Below are positions 43,960 to 55,300 of a stretch of DNA of 64,000 nucleotides, in pieces (the stretch's first letter is position 1; each line of letters starts with the position of its first letter). The position numbers and the translations under genes are program-made. Below the pieces are notes generated by a model. The model saw only the letters and a program-made list of their open reading frames with translations. It had not been told where the DNA came from and searched no databases. Source of the stretch: Undaria pinnatifida (Eukaryota > Sar > Phaeophyceae > Laminariales > Alariaceae); assembly GCA_012845835.1 (NCBI GenBank), contig JABAKD010000016.1:8081919-8145918 (forward strand), written 5' to 3'.

Positions 43960-45193
43960 TGTTAAGGTATTAGTGGGGTATTAGTCCGTTTGACCACTTG
44001 CAAAAGGTTAGCCAATAGCTTACCCAAACTAAGCCTTATAACACTCTCCCCCCCCGAAACGGCGGGATACCAGGTCGGCCGGATATACGGGCGGACCTGT
44101 CAATTATCCAAGCCATTTCATTTCCTGGGGATACCGGGGAGAGTATTTTTCAAGTTCGACATGGGGAAAATCTGACAAGTTTATTACAGTAGCGGCTACG
44201 GTTTAAGAGAGGGTCGGTACAAGCCAATTTCTCTCCCTTAAATACGGCTTTCTCTTATACCGTCTCGGCTACGGTATAAGAGAATATAAGAGAATATTCT
44301 CTTATACCGTAGCCAAATCGAAAGCGCGCCAAAGAGAGACGCTCTTGTCCGAACTATATGGCGTAGGAGGTCGTAGAGAGTGTATCATCCACTGTCGCGT
44401 AACGCAGCAAGTGTTACCACGTCGGGCTACCTCCAAACACCGCTCATTCTCTTGGTTGGCGAGCACGTGAACCCAAGTACGTGGTGCGCTTTTGGTGGAT
44501 CTTCGCTTGGAAAATAAATCATCGTCGTGTCATGCGATGCACATTTTGCACGTGGACACGCAAAGTCGGTACAGTAGTGGTTTTGTTGTTGTTTTATAGG
44601 TGTGTTTCATGCTCGCACCTCTTCTAGAAGGACAACACGAGGCTACGAATGCACCAGCACTCAAGAAAGACGCACCCGTTTACACACTGCACCCCTTCCT
44701 CCCACCGTACCCTCAACACAACACCCCCAACCTCTCATCCCATCGATTTAAACCCCCGACAAAACACGAGTCAACGAAAAAGAAAAACTTCACATCATCA
44801 AGACATCACTCGCCCTACAAATAACACAAACCCAAGAAACTAACGCTACCCTCGCGACCTGTCAGCCTGAACCCAATCTGTGTGTGTGATGTGTGTGTCC
44901 ACGTGGTTTCCAAATGGTTCGATTTAAGGGAAAATCTCGGAAGCAATAGGAATTATCTCTTAAATCGATTTTGATGGGTACAAGCCAATTCCTCTCTCTT
45001 AAATCCGTACTTTAAAAAAAGTTCTCTTAAACCGTAGCCGCTACTGTATTGTGGATGGTGGGGATCGAACCCACGACCCAAAAACCCATGGTCTGTCGAC
45101 GACGCCATTTGTTGAGGTATTAGTGGGGTATTAATCCGATTGACCACTTGCAAAAGGTTAACCAATAGCTTACCCAAACTAAGCCGTATAACA
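43960..45193 (-). mobile_element. TRIM with TAGT target duplication, interrupted by a DNA element
   Basis: LTRs at 43960-44043 and 45110-45193 are flanked by TAGT (43956-43959 and 45194-45197). Removing the 860-bp insertion and one TA leaves ~372 bp, the length of the other TRIMs. The internal purine tract, primer-site sequence and box-B-like motif are all present. Confidence 0.92.
44187..45046. mobile_element. 860-bp Tc1/mariner- or pogo-like MITE in the TRIM
   Basis: Perfect 24-bp terminal inverted repeats begin CAGTAGCGGCTACGGTTTAA. TA is duplicated at both edges (44185-44186 and 45047-45048), as shown by the uninterrupted TRIM sequence elsewhere (tttattattgtgg). A CAGT start with TA target is the Tc1/mariner/pogo signature. 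Inside, 'ggtacaagccaatt.ctctc' occurs near both ends in direct orientation, and palindromes of tctcttataccgtagcc lie at 44250-44320. No transposase frame; non-autonomous. Confidence 0.88.
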
Positions 45194-45204
45194 TAGTGCT
45201 ACAC

Positions 45205-45660
45205 TGTTTATAACCAGCGAAGGATGTGTCGTGAGTACGATTCTCACCCAGATCATATTTGGTATTCAGGAGCGTGCGCGCTGGAGACGTTATGAATGCA
45301 GACGTTATGAATGGTTACAAGTATGATAGTTGTTGGTGTTCTCCTGAGTACTACTAACTGTGTAGTACGTGGAGTGAGGATAGCTCCGGGGATCGCTCTT
45401 ACGAAGTCGGTGATCATTAATTAACGAACTGGAAAAACATATTTGGTTGGTTTTTGCATAGCCCACTCAATGTGAGTGTCACTGAGTCAAGTGACAGTGG
45501 GTAGTGCTATGTGTCGTGAGTTTGATTCTCACCGACTCCATGTTTGTCTTTTCAAGCGTGCGTGTTGACGACATTATGAATGGTTATTTTGGTAGTTTAA
45601 CATACACATATATATGTAATAGCACTATCCACCGAGCTACTGAGTTAAGTGATTAAGTAT
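45205..45660. repeat. tRNA-related repeat SINE-3, two or three partial copies
   Basis: 'tgtgtcgtgagt(a/t)(c/t)gattctcacc' (box-B-like with a 5-bp T-stem) occurs at about 45220-45250 and 45515-45538, each followed by 'agcgtgcg.g.tg.gac..ttatgaatg'. A minus-strand box-A-like GTAGCTCGGTGGATAGTGCT lies near 45610-45635. Copies are fragmentary; a tRNA-derived origin is probable. Confidence 0.5.
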
Positions 45661-46319
45661 ATTGCTCAGTGGGCAGTGCTGTAGCATTTCTCGGTCAAAT
45701 CACTTAGTTCGAAGGCCGCCGTCCAAGGGAGAAGCGCGCAAAATTTGTATTTAGAACGCTACGCTCCAGTTATTCTTCGGATTTTGATGTATGGAGAGGT
45801 TGATAGAATGTAATTTGGCAAGATATTCTTTCCAAATTGGCGTCATATTTTGTCCCAAAACAAATCATAATATTATTTCTGTAAAAAAAAATGTGCTCCT
45901 GCGGTAGGGATCATAGAAGTAGCAGTGCATTTGTTTATTGAATTTCGGTAGGCACACGTACATATACATACATGGACATAGACCTGGCAAGCGCACGCAT
46001 GACTAAACGAGGAGGACGTAGTAGCGATTACGAATACTGCGCCAGGAAAAGCCACACAGTAGCATTGCGAGTGGCTGCGTCCCCGGGGCCTCGACGGTTG
46101 TATTATACAAGTTCCTCCTGTCGTTAAGCTGCGACACTCGAAGGTGGTGGTAAGTCGACATTAGGATGGCGTGCTTTGTTGTTGCTCTGGTCCATGACTC
46201 CGTTGCTGTGGTCGTTTGCCGGTCAAGTGCAAGCGGTCGTGTGATGGTACGTAACTGACAAATAAGTTTGTGTTGCTTCGTACTTGACGTGCTCATTTTC
46301 TTGCTGCTGATTCTAGTGT

Positions 46320-47000
46320 TTTTTTTTTGGCACGCTTCTACTTTCCGGCTTCTGGACATACAAGCCGTGGTCACGGGTGTCGTCCTTCCCTTCCCTCCCC
46401 TCCCCCGCTTATTGCCTTTAATTGTTTTTGGCGCATAGGGTTCAGCACCCACTGATCGTCGATTTTTCGATGAGTGTTGCTAACTCACGCCCTCGCGCTT
46501 TCCGTAAGTCAATTAGTGCACAATGTTATAAAGCTTTGTTTGGGTAAGCTATTGGTTAACCTTTTGCAAGTGGTCAAACGGACTAATACCCCACTAATAC
46601 CTTAACAAATGGCGTCGTCGACAGACCACGGGTTTTTGGGTCGTGGGTTCGATCCCCACCATCCATAATAATAAACTTTTCAGATTTTCCCGATGTCGAA
46701 CTTGAAAAATACTCTCCCCGGTATCCCCAGGAAATGAAACGGCTCTTGGATATTGACAAGTCCGCCGTATATCCGGCCGACCTGCTATTCCCGCCGTTTC
46801 AGGGGGGGAGAGTGTTGTAAGGCTTAGTTTGGGTAAGCTATTGGTTAACCTTTTGCAAGTGGTCAAACGGACTAATACCCCACTAATACCTCAACAACAA
46901 GGCGAAAATTCATACGAGAACGCACTCGGGGGGATTCGAACACACAAAGCTGACCTATACCAGGCTCGAGGATATAACCTGATGAGCCACCGGGGCAATG
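46320..47000 (-). mobile_element. tRNA-derived SINE-2, split by a TRIM
   Basis: Tail 46320-46523 and head 46897-47000 together match 16735-17010. On the minus strand the head has box A TGGCTCATCAGG (about 46979-46990) and box B GTTCGAATCCC (about 46927-46937). The TRIM lies between them. Confidence 0.85.
46524..46896 (+). mobile_element. complete TRIM with ACAA target duplication
   Basis: LTRs 46524-46607 and 46813-46896 begin TGTTATAAAGC / TGTTGTAAGGC and end TTAACA / TCAACA. ACAA lies on both sides (46520-46523 and 46897-46900). TGGCGTCGTCGACAGACC follows the first LTR and CAGGGGGGGAGAG precedes the second. Confidence 0.93.
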
Positions 47001-47017
47001 AGTGACATAAAGCCGGT

Positions 47018-47375
47018 CCCCCCGGTGGTCTAGTGGGGTTACACTCGAATACTACCACTTTTAATAGTAGCGTTGGTCCTTCAGTTAAATAACCACCGTT
47101 GTGAGATTTGTTGGCTTATTTATCTGCAGAAATAAATGGGAAAGAAAAGATCAACTAACTGCTGAAATCGCCTAGCAGCGTGGGTAGGTACAAATCGACG
47201 CGAATTGACGAGGGAAGAAAATGCTGAATTCCTCTCGCGATAAAAGTTAGAGCAGGTACCGTAGTCGGGAGGGGGGAGGGGAGCCCTTCATAACCCCGCA
47301 TCTACGTTATTATGCTACGGGGAGGGCGAGAGTAATGTGAGCATCACAATAAATGGGATGGGAAAAAGAAAAGAA
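47018..47375 (+). mobile_element. tRNA-derived SINE-1, copy 1
   Basis: Box A region ggtggtctagtgg and a degraded box B region, then 'gatcaact..ctga.a.cgcctagcagcgtggg', 'cgagggaagaaaatgct' and 'aataaatgggatg'. It matches 54660-55000 and 60675-60990, which keep box B as GAGTTCGACACCC. A Pol III-transcribed retroposon is inferred from the boxes. Confidence 0.75.
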
Positions 47376-47728
47376 ATGAAGTGTAATACTGCTGCTGTAA
47401 TAATACGATACCCAAGCAAGTTGCACCGATCGACTCAGTCTGGACTGACTGCTGTTGTATTGTGCAATTGGTCCGTACAACTTCTCTAACCACACGCAGC
47501 GGACATGGTCAGTCACCTTACTGGCCCCGGATGCTCGATTGAGTAAAACTATCATAAGAAACGCACTCGGCACGTTTCGACGCCAGACTAAAGGGTCAGT
47601 CGGCGTGTGCTCGGATATATCCGATCGAAATCTGATGAATGAAGCTCAGAATCGGATTAACCTAAAAAACGGTAGCTATTAATAGTACTACATTGTTATG
47701 ATTGTTAGTCTATATCGAACTCTTGGCA

Positions 47729-48150
47729 TTAACTTACATACTGCACGTGCAGACTATGATTGTGTGTGGTGACTTTTTTTACTCTACCAAGTATTGAATC
47801 GAACAATTCGAAGTGCTGCCCTGCCCTACCCGAAGCATGGGTGCCGGCATGCGGAGCCGTTGTAGCTCTCTGATCTTTGACCTCTCTCCCCCACACAGCA
47901 GACGTTTTGATAGATGGCAGATTTCGACGAAGCCTGGGTGGCATGTTTTCTTCGGGGCGTTTCAATTTTCTCTCAGATCCGAGCACGCAGCCCCCCATGC
48001 TGGCGTCCACAATGGCGACGCCGGCCGGGTAGCCGACCCCCCCCATGGACTCCTCCGTTTTCCTTGCCGCCTCGGTAAGGCATGTTGCGAGGCATGCCCT
48101 AGCAGGCTTGTAGCGAGTGGGGGGGGTCTTTCTGGCGGGTGTAAGGCCGG
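47729..48150 (-). CDS. possible exon, unrecognised
   Basis: On the minus strand the frame reads ACLATCLTEAARKTEES, GVGYPAGVAIVDASMGGCVL, SERKLKRPEENMPPRLRRN with GC-rich third positions typical of coding DNA. The last third (from about 47870 down) overlaps a repeat shared with 55770 and 61765, so the true exon would end before it. No family was recognised and no clear splice sites; low confidence. Confidence 0.3.
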
Positions 48151-48159
48151 ACTCACCCT

Positions 48160-49230
48160 CAAGGAGTGATACCTTCTTGCTGCTGCGTGTGGCCGCGAGG
48201 TTTAGGCGTGGCGGTAGAGTTGGGTCGTACGTGGTGCGTTAGGCATGGTCACCTACGATTCGCGCGTATTTTTAGGCAGCAGCGGCGGAGCAGCAATGCT
48301 TAATCGGGATGCTCGTGCGCAGAGACAGGCACTACCACGAGCCACACTACGGCGCAGTCTTGGTTTGAGTGGAAGGAACGGCGCCGGCAGGAGGATGGAT
48401 TCGACGACGGAGGAGGAGGGCGACTGAGCGTCGACGGGCGGGGAAGAGACGGATTGAACTCTCCCTGAACGAGAACTTTTGTTTTTTTAGATCAACACCG
48501 CAAACTGCGAGGGGCATTTTGTTTTTCCGGACGGGGGAGAAGGGGAACCGATTGGAATTGAGCGTCAACGAGAGCAAGTGCGAATGAGCGGGCCGAGTGA
48601 GCTAAGGCGATGAGGCGGCCATGGAGAACCAACAGCAGGAGGATGGCACACGAGACCTACGACCCGCACGCACACCATCATCACGAGAGCAGCGATCGTC
48701 TTTTTCAGGGTTTTTTCACGAGACAGTAGTACAACATGTTACTTACGACACTGATATTTGTAGAGTTGGTAGAGTTGTATACTCTTCATGGGGAACGACC
48801 CCCCGCAATTTTCAATTTTCAGGCACGTGCGTCGTAGCTGCGCTGCAACCTGTCAGATAACCCGGGAAGACGGGGCGATCATTGATATTTGTATGGTGGT
48901 TTTTGGTTCGATTGCTCTTTTTTCACTGCATGCCCGCAGATCGTCACTCTGACAGCACTCCAGACAGCAGGCGCGTTCGTCTGTGCTCACGATTACCGTG
49001 CGGTTCGTACGGTGCAGGTAGCCCAGCCGCTGTAGTTTGTAGCCCCGAGTTGGTTAGTTGTGGGAACGGGGGAACTCTATGCCGTAGTTGAGTGGATACC
49101 CGCGGCCAGATGTGAGTTCAGTTTGCACATTGGATAATTTCACTTGTGCGCCTTCTTCTTCGTATCGCGCTTTTTTAGGCGGGAAAGCGTAGTATTTCCC
49201 GGACGAATTTTGATTTCACTTGTTTTTTCG
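48160..49230. other. no recognisable gene
   Basis: CpG-rich DNA with short plus-strand frames but no domain. 49235-49312 matches the last ~75 bp of repeat G up to its aacaacaac tail. Confidence 0.4.
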
Positions 49231-50077
49231 GATTTTCCTAGGGCTCCAGCAGCTTTGTGTGACCACCGACTCTAGATGTTTGACAAGAGTTAATGTGAGA
49301 TAACAACAACATGGGTCGGAGGTCAGAGAAAACGTACTCAAAAAAAAATTCGCGAGTAAATAAGGCTCTGTTAGTAACAAAATGCGCCAAATAAACTCTC
49401 ACAGGGAAGGATTTTTCGGAGATTTCGTCGCAGATCTCGACATCAAGACCTCGTGTTATGGTATTCCCCTGGAACGCGGGACACTCGTTTTGGTTCTGGG
49501 TTTTTTAGTAAGTTTTCCTGACGAGATTTTCCTGGTAATTCTCCGCCCAGTTTCGACGTCGCCCCCGCAGAGTGGGGTACGATGTTCATTCCGCGCGCAC
49601 GAGTTGGGTTTCGTACGCAGCGCGTTCTCGTACGTTTTTGCGACCGCTTGGGGGTTTGCTCGCGACGTTTTTAACTCTTCCGCCTTCGACCCCAGCACTC
49701 TCGCATTTTGTTTTTGTTTCTATCTTTCTGCATAGTTCCCGTTTTCCCTTTTTTCTCTGGCCCCGTTTCACTCGCTAATCTGCGGAAATGATAGCTCTCG
49801 CGCCTGTCGATCCCGCCATTCGCTGGAGTGTTCTATACCTTTTTTCACGTCTGTCTTCCGTTCTTCGTTGTTTGAGGTTTTCTATTGTATGTAGCTTTTT
49901 CCCTAAGGCTTCGTAGCCTCGCAGAGTAGAGGTGTGGGAGTAGGTTGTGAAGACCCGCATCTTCGAGTCATGTTCTAGACCGTGGAACCGGTGCTTCCCC
50001 GGATCTTCCATATTTTTGCATATACGGCTCATTAGGGTGGGCTAGTGTTATGGTATTCCCCTCTGGGAGCCTAAGAG

Positions 50078-50728
50078 TTGTTTCTAACGACCAACCGAAA
50101 TTTCCAAAAAATTGCTATTTTGACAAGAAAAATTTGGCAACACTTTCCAAAAAGACGACAAAAAAACTTTCTATCGCGAAACACTGCACATTTGGCAAGT
50201 TTTTGGAAATATTGGCAAGTTTTGTCATCATAACGCCCTCGGATTTTATTCAAAACCCTCACAGCAGCAAGCAGCAGTAGAGAGCCAACGGCATGCCGAC
50301 GCTCTCTATGGGGTAAATGCTGGCGCAGAAAGGACTCCAGGCACAGCCCATGTACCTCCTCAGAGGTTGGCAGTCCTTCCAGCCCGGCCAAATTCGCCTG
50401 GGAAAAGCTGGGGCGGCTGCTGTTTGTGATGATGCTTTAGCACCCGCTCAAAACGACGCCCATGTGGGATCCACGCGGGCCTCACGGCCAGTGTCGCCAG
50501 CCCTATCACAGCTGTTGCCAATGACATCGTGTATGCTCCGTACGTCCCGCTATTGCAGGAATTAAAGCAAAAGTCTAGCACCCGGCGTCGTGGGGTAGTC
50601 TGGTTTGTACAACCTTGCGTTGGCGTTATTGGCCTAAAATGGCAAAAGAAATGACAAATAAATCTCAATTTCCGAAAACTTGCCAAATTAATTAGCAAAA
50701 AACTTGCCATAAAGTGTCGTTAGAAATG
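50078..50728. mobile_element. AT-rich TIR element inserted in the family A LTR
   Basis: Ends gttgtttctaacgacc... and ...tcgttagaaatgaac are inverted repeats of ~17 bp (core TTTCTAACGAC). CCTAA occurs at both junctions (possibly 8 bp, GAGCCTAA/GAACCTAA). Inside, 'aaaacttgccaa', 'tttggcaa' and related oligomers repeat on both strands. No transposase; superfamily not assigned. Confidence 0.65.
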
Positions 50729-50781
50729 AACCTAACAATGCGTATGATATGGGACACGAACCCGGGATACGGCTGGATAAA

Positions 50782-51168
50782 TGTAGTGGTACTCCGAGTG
50801 GGGGATGCGTGGTTGGTCGGTGTTGGGAAGCGTGCTCCTCATGGGTTCCGGTGCCCTTGTTTGGTCTCTCCTCATGGCTCGCTGAATAGACTCAAAAGCT
50901 TATACATTATTTCCTCTACATTACATTCTAAAAAACAGACGAAACAGGCCTAGGCACGATAGGGCAGGGTAGAGCACGTAGAGCAGGTAGTGCAGGTAGT
51001 GAGATGTGGGGCGTCCTGCTTGTCCCATCATCGTCACCTACATTATCGCCCATCTATGATGGCGTTGACGTGAATGTGACATCTAATGCCACGTGGTTTC
51101 ACCTCGACCATGACATGGTTTCACGTCGAATCTATAAACTATGCTTCTACGGAGGGCACTCCATTACA
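50782..51168 (+). repeat. family E solo LTR, 387 bp
   Basis: Starts TGTAGTGGTACTCCGAG and ends CACTCCATTACA. The 388-bp inverse copy at 63179-63566 confirms both ends. It sits at the gataaa/aaaggg position of the family A LTR; an A-run makes the target duplication ambiguous. Confidence 0.85.
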
Positions 51169-51299
51169 AAAGGGTTTCACATACCTTTGAAGGCATGTGC
51201 CTATAGGAAAAAGTGGGTGATGCTTTTGCCTCGCGGAATTGAACGCTATTCAGTTCCGTGGCGTGTGCGTGGAACTAAAACAAGAGCTTATTATCTAGT

Positions 51300-51683
51300 T
51301 GTTGTTGGTGTTGTTGTTGTTCTCACATTAACTCGCATAATCAAGTCCGTGGTCACAGGCCAGGCTCCAGTCACTCTGGAGCTGAGGAATACCCCAGGGA
51401 AAAATACACACAACCCAAGGTGGTACACGCATATATCACAGCCGACGTAATTCATGCCTCCACCAGAAACATATAAAAGTGAAATCGGGAGTCAGTCTAC
51501 GATGTGCCAGTTCCAGGCCGGTCCATACGTCTCACTACTCACGCCTGGAGAAACCAAATATTCCGATTGCCACCCAAGGAAGACTACCACGTATACATTA
51601 CACGTAATATCTATCACTACGAATACGCACGACAGGCGTAAGTCAATTGGAAAAAAAGAAACAAAGAAAAGAAAAGTACATAC
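51300..51683 (-). mobile_element. repeat G (retroposon-like) inserted in the family A LTR
   Basis: Reverse orientation of 18765-19262: the (GTT)n tail is at the left, the hairpin ggctccagtcactctggagc at about 51365-51385 and the purine run at the right. It interrupts the family A sequence 'agcttatctagtacaag'. Confidence 0.75.
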
Positions 51684-51932
51684 AAGTAAGTGACCAACGT
51701 GGAACCTGCCTAGTAGTAGAGAAACCTGCAAAGGGTGGCCTGTGTCTGTAACAGCCCCTTAATCTTATCATACTTGCGCAGGCGCTACGGCGCTGAGCGT
51801 GGCGGATCCGCGACGCCGGCCGTTGCAGGCGAGGCGGGGGCACGCCTCAGCGAAGAGACCGCGCGGAAAGGCGGCCAGAGGCGGGAGAGGTCCGCAAATG
51901 AATGAAAAAAAGTGTCAGATCAGCCTAACTAA

Positions 51933-52287
51933 TGTTATAATGCTTGGTTTGGGTAAGCTATTGGTTAACCTTTTGCAAGTGGTCAAACGGACTAATACCC
52001 CACTAATACCTTAACAAATGGCGTCGTCGACAATGGGTTCAAATCCCGCATCCAACATAATACACTTTTTCAGACTTTCCCCATGTCGAACTTGTAGAAT
52101 ACTCTCCCCGGTATACCCAGCAAATGAAACGGCTTGGATGTATTGACAGGTCCGCCGGTATGTCCGGCCGACCTGCTATTCCCGCCGTTTCAGGGGGGGA
52201 GAGTGTTATAAGGCTTAGTTTGGGTAAGCTTTTGGTTAACCTTTTGCAAGTGGTCAAACGGACTAATACCCCACTAATACCTTAACA
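51933..52287 (+). mobile_element. complete TRIM
   Basis: LTRs 51933-52016 and 52204-52287. The internal region is slightly shorter: the box-B part reads 'gacaatgggttcaaatcccgc', retaining a tRNA-like T-arm. Flanks are CTAA and CTGA, one mismatch from a 4-bp duplication. Confidence 0.9.
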
Positions 52288-52319
52288 CTGAGGACTACCA
52301 GGTTTTGTATATAGGTATA

Positions 52320-55300
52320 AATATATATAAAATCATTCCTTGAATATCGAGTCATTCCTTGGTGTCATGGACTTTGGTCAGGAGTTTTTGTCTCGGCCTA
52401 AGTATGCGGTTCGCGGAACTGGAATTCTCGGTCGAATATGGCTTGGTTCGAGCGCCGCCTTCGGGGGGCGGCTCCAACGCCCCTCGCCCTGCCGTGTCCG
52501 TTCCGCACATCGACGTGAACGCGGACGGGCGCCGAGCGAGACGAGCGAGTGTCGAGGAGGAATTTTGGAAAAATTGTTGAATCTTAATGGCTGCAACGCC
52601 TGAATGATTTACAAAATTGGCATCATTTCCAAACGGTACGTGATAATGTTTGGAATTTGGCGTACCGGGTGAGAACAGCAGTATTTACGACGAGCATGAA
52701 CGCCAACTGACGGCATTGGCAAACACACATCAGGTGCAGCAGCAGTAGCCGAAGGGCGAAACTTCTAGCACATACTGCAGCAACTAGTAGCAACCAGAAC
52801 TACAGCAGATAGCTCAAAGTGCAGTACGAGTGCAGTTGGCAAGTTTAGTCGTACACGCATCACTCTGTCCAATAGTCTATATATAACAGCATCTCGAGAC
52901 AAAACCAAGCAGGTAGAGCCGTCTCTTCGGCCTTTGGCCTTGGCTTTAGCACGGCCGCTGACACTCCAGGCAGCCTCTGCTGTAGGCATGAACGAGTGCG
53001 GTTGATTCGCAGCGAACTATCCCGCTGTGCTCGCTTCTATGTGGCCATTGTCCATGCCATTTCATGTCACCTCCCTTCTGTTTTGAGCTCGTCGTCGTGC
53101 CGTCGAGGTACGAGGAAACCCGTACGTACTGGGTGAGAACAGCAGTATGTACGACGAGCATGAACGCCAACTGACAACATTGGCAAACACACAACATCAG
53201 GTGCAGCAGCAGTAGCCGAGGGGCGAAACTTCTAGCACATATAGCAGCAACTAGTAGCAACCAGAACCACAGCAGATAGCTCAAAATGCAGTACGAGTGC
53301 CGTTGGCAAGTTTAGTAGTACACGCATCACTCTGTCCAATATATAACAACCGTTTTATGTTCATATTGATGGAGAAAAAAATACCAGGTATTACATTTAT
53401 TTCCTGTAAGAATGATACGTCGTACGAGCGGACGTTCTGATTCTGGTGCCGTGAGACCATCGAGCACACCGCATGTTTTACCCAAGCAAGAGCCAACAAG
53501 AGGCAGCGCACAGGGGCCCCCAAACACAGAGACACGTGACAACCACGGCCAGCTGTCGATCGCGTAATTCGCCGGTAGTCCGTGCTTCGGTGGGTGTATC
53601 GGAAGTCGTTCGTAGTACTGCTGTAGATCGTCGAAAAACCACGTGGCATCGTGCTGGTGGTAAGACTCGCCAGTAGACCCCCCAAAATTTATTTACCTTT
53701 TCTTTTTCTTGGCCCCATGCACCCATTTCCTTTCCTTTCTCTTCTTTGTTTTTTTTTTTTTCCAATTGACTTGCGTCTGTTGTGCGCATGCGTAGTGATA
53801 GATACCACGTGTAATATATACGTGGTAGTCTTTCTTGGTTGGCAAGCGGTATTTTAGTCGGTTTTTCCAGGCGCGAGTAATGAGACGTATGCACCGGTAT
53901 GGACCTGGCACATCGTAGACTGACTCCCGATTTCACTTTTATATGTTTCTGGTGGAGGCATGAATTGCGTCAGCTGTGATTTATGCGTGTATCACCTTTG
54001 GTTTGTGTTTTTCCCCTAGGGTATTCCTTAGCTCCAGAGTGACTGGAGCCTGTCCTGTGACCACGGACTTGATTATGCGAGTTACTGTGAGAACGACAAC
54101 AACAACAGCAACTGAAATATTGCCTGTTTCTTGACCTTTCAGCTGCTTCCTGCAAATTTGGTTTTTCTGCCAACACGATGTTGAACTTTTTCGCGATTTT
54201 TTCTTCCTTTTTGTCTAGTAATTTGAACTTCCTACTGCCGCTAATTTGCCGCCTGTGCATTAGTTGCGGAACGGTCCAGCTTTAGCTTTTCTTTGATTCG
54301 CACCATTTGTTTTGTACTTGACGAAGCTTCAGCGGCTGAGATCTGGGCTTGGCTCATCAGCTCAACACCACCCAGCACCCCATCGCAGCGCTATAGCTTA
54401 CAGCAACGAAGCGCCGTGCAGTGCCCTGCGATGCCCTGCGGCTCAGCTCAGCAGCGCACCGCTAGCTCAGCAGAGCGACGCGCTATGCTTTGCCGTGCTC
54501 TGCCGTCGCGGTCGTTCGTTATTCATGATATCTAAAACTCCGCGTACGCTGATACTTAGGTATTTTGAATACATATCGCGTCAACCATCGTAATATCATA
54601 CAATATGGGGGAGGAAATGTAATCTCTATGCAAAGATCCTGTTTTTTTTAATCAATTGTCAGCCGGCCGCCCCGGTGGTCTATTAATAATTGTGGTTTTA
54701 CCCTCGAATACTACTAACGTTTGGTTGTCCTTGAGTTCGACACCCACCACGATGAGATTTGACTTTATTTGCAAAAATTCAGAAAAAAAAAACAGGGATC
54801 AACTGCTGAGAGCGCCTAGCAGCGTGGGTTGGTTCGACGCGAGTCGACGAGGGAAGAAAATGCTCGATTCTCCTCGCGGTAAAAATGAAAGCACGTGCCG
54901 AAATGGGGAGGGAGGAGGAGGGCCCGCTATTGACCCCGGATCTGAGTTACTACTGGGAGGGAGCGCGAGAGTGGTGCGGGGATAATAAATGGGATGAAGA
55001 AAACAAAATGTTGCAAAGAAAGGTATATGATTATTTCCACCAGTAAATAATATGTCAGTCTCTAGGAAATACGCACGGCACTATCAGCAGTCGTCATGGT
55101 AGAGACACTCCGGGTATTATGTATTGAGGGGACGCGTCCGATTTCGACAACGTGAAAGCACCCACGAAGAAAAGACAGCAGACACACATATCCCGCCTTC
55201 CCGAGAAAAAACAGAGAAGAAGCGCTACGCCAACCTCCCGTACGAGCAAAGCCACCCCCGCACCAATCTTAGACAACGCCGCCTCAACGAGAGATCGCCC

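Larger units (their letters stand above)
49560..51767 (+). mobile_element. LTR family A end (3' internal region and LTR) carrying three nested insertions
   Basis: 49560-50045 is the family A 3' internal region. The LTR starts TGTTATGGTATTCCCCTC at 50046 and ends with the shared 'ctgtaacagccccttaatctta' at 51767. Family LTR pieces appear in order at 50046-50077, 50729-50781, 51169-51299 and 51684-51767, adding to ~300 bp. The gaps are a TIR element, a family E solo LTR and a repeat G copy. Confidence 0.85.

Noticed and set aside
47018-47090. Candidate functional tRNA gene (box A ggtggtctagtgg)
   Set aside because: The anticodon and T arms are degraded and the same sequence heads three ~340-bp SINE copies.
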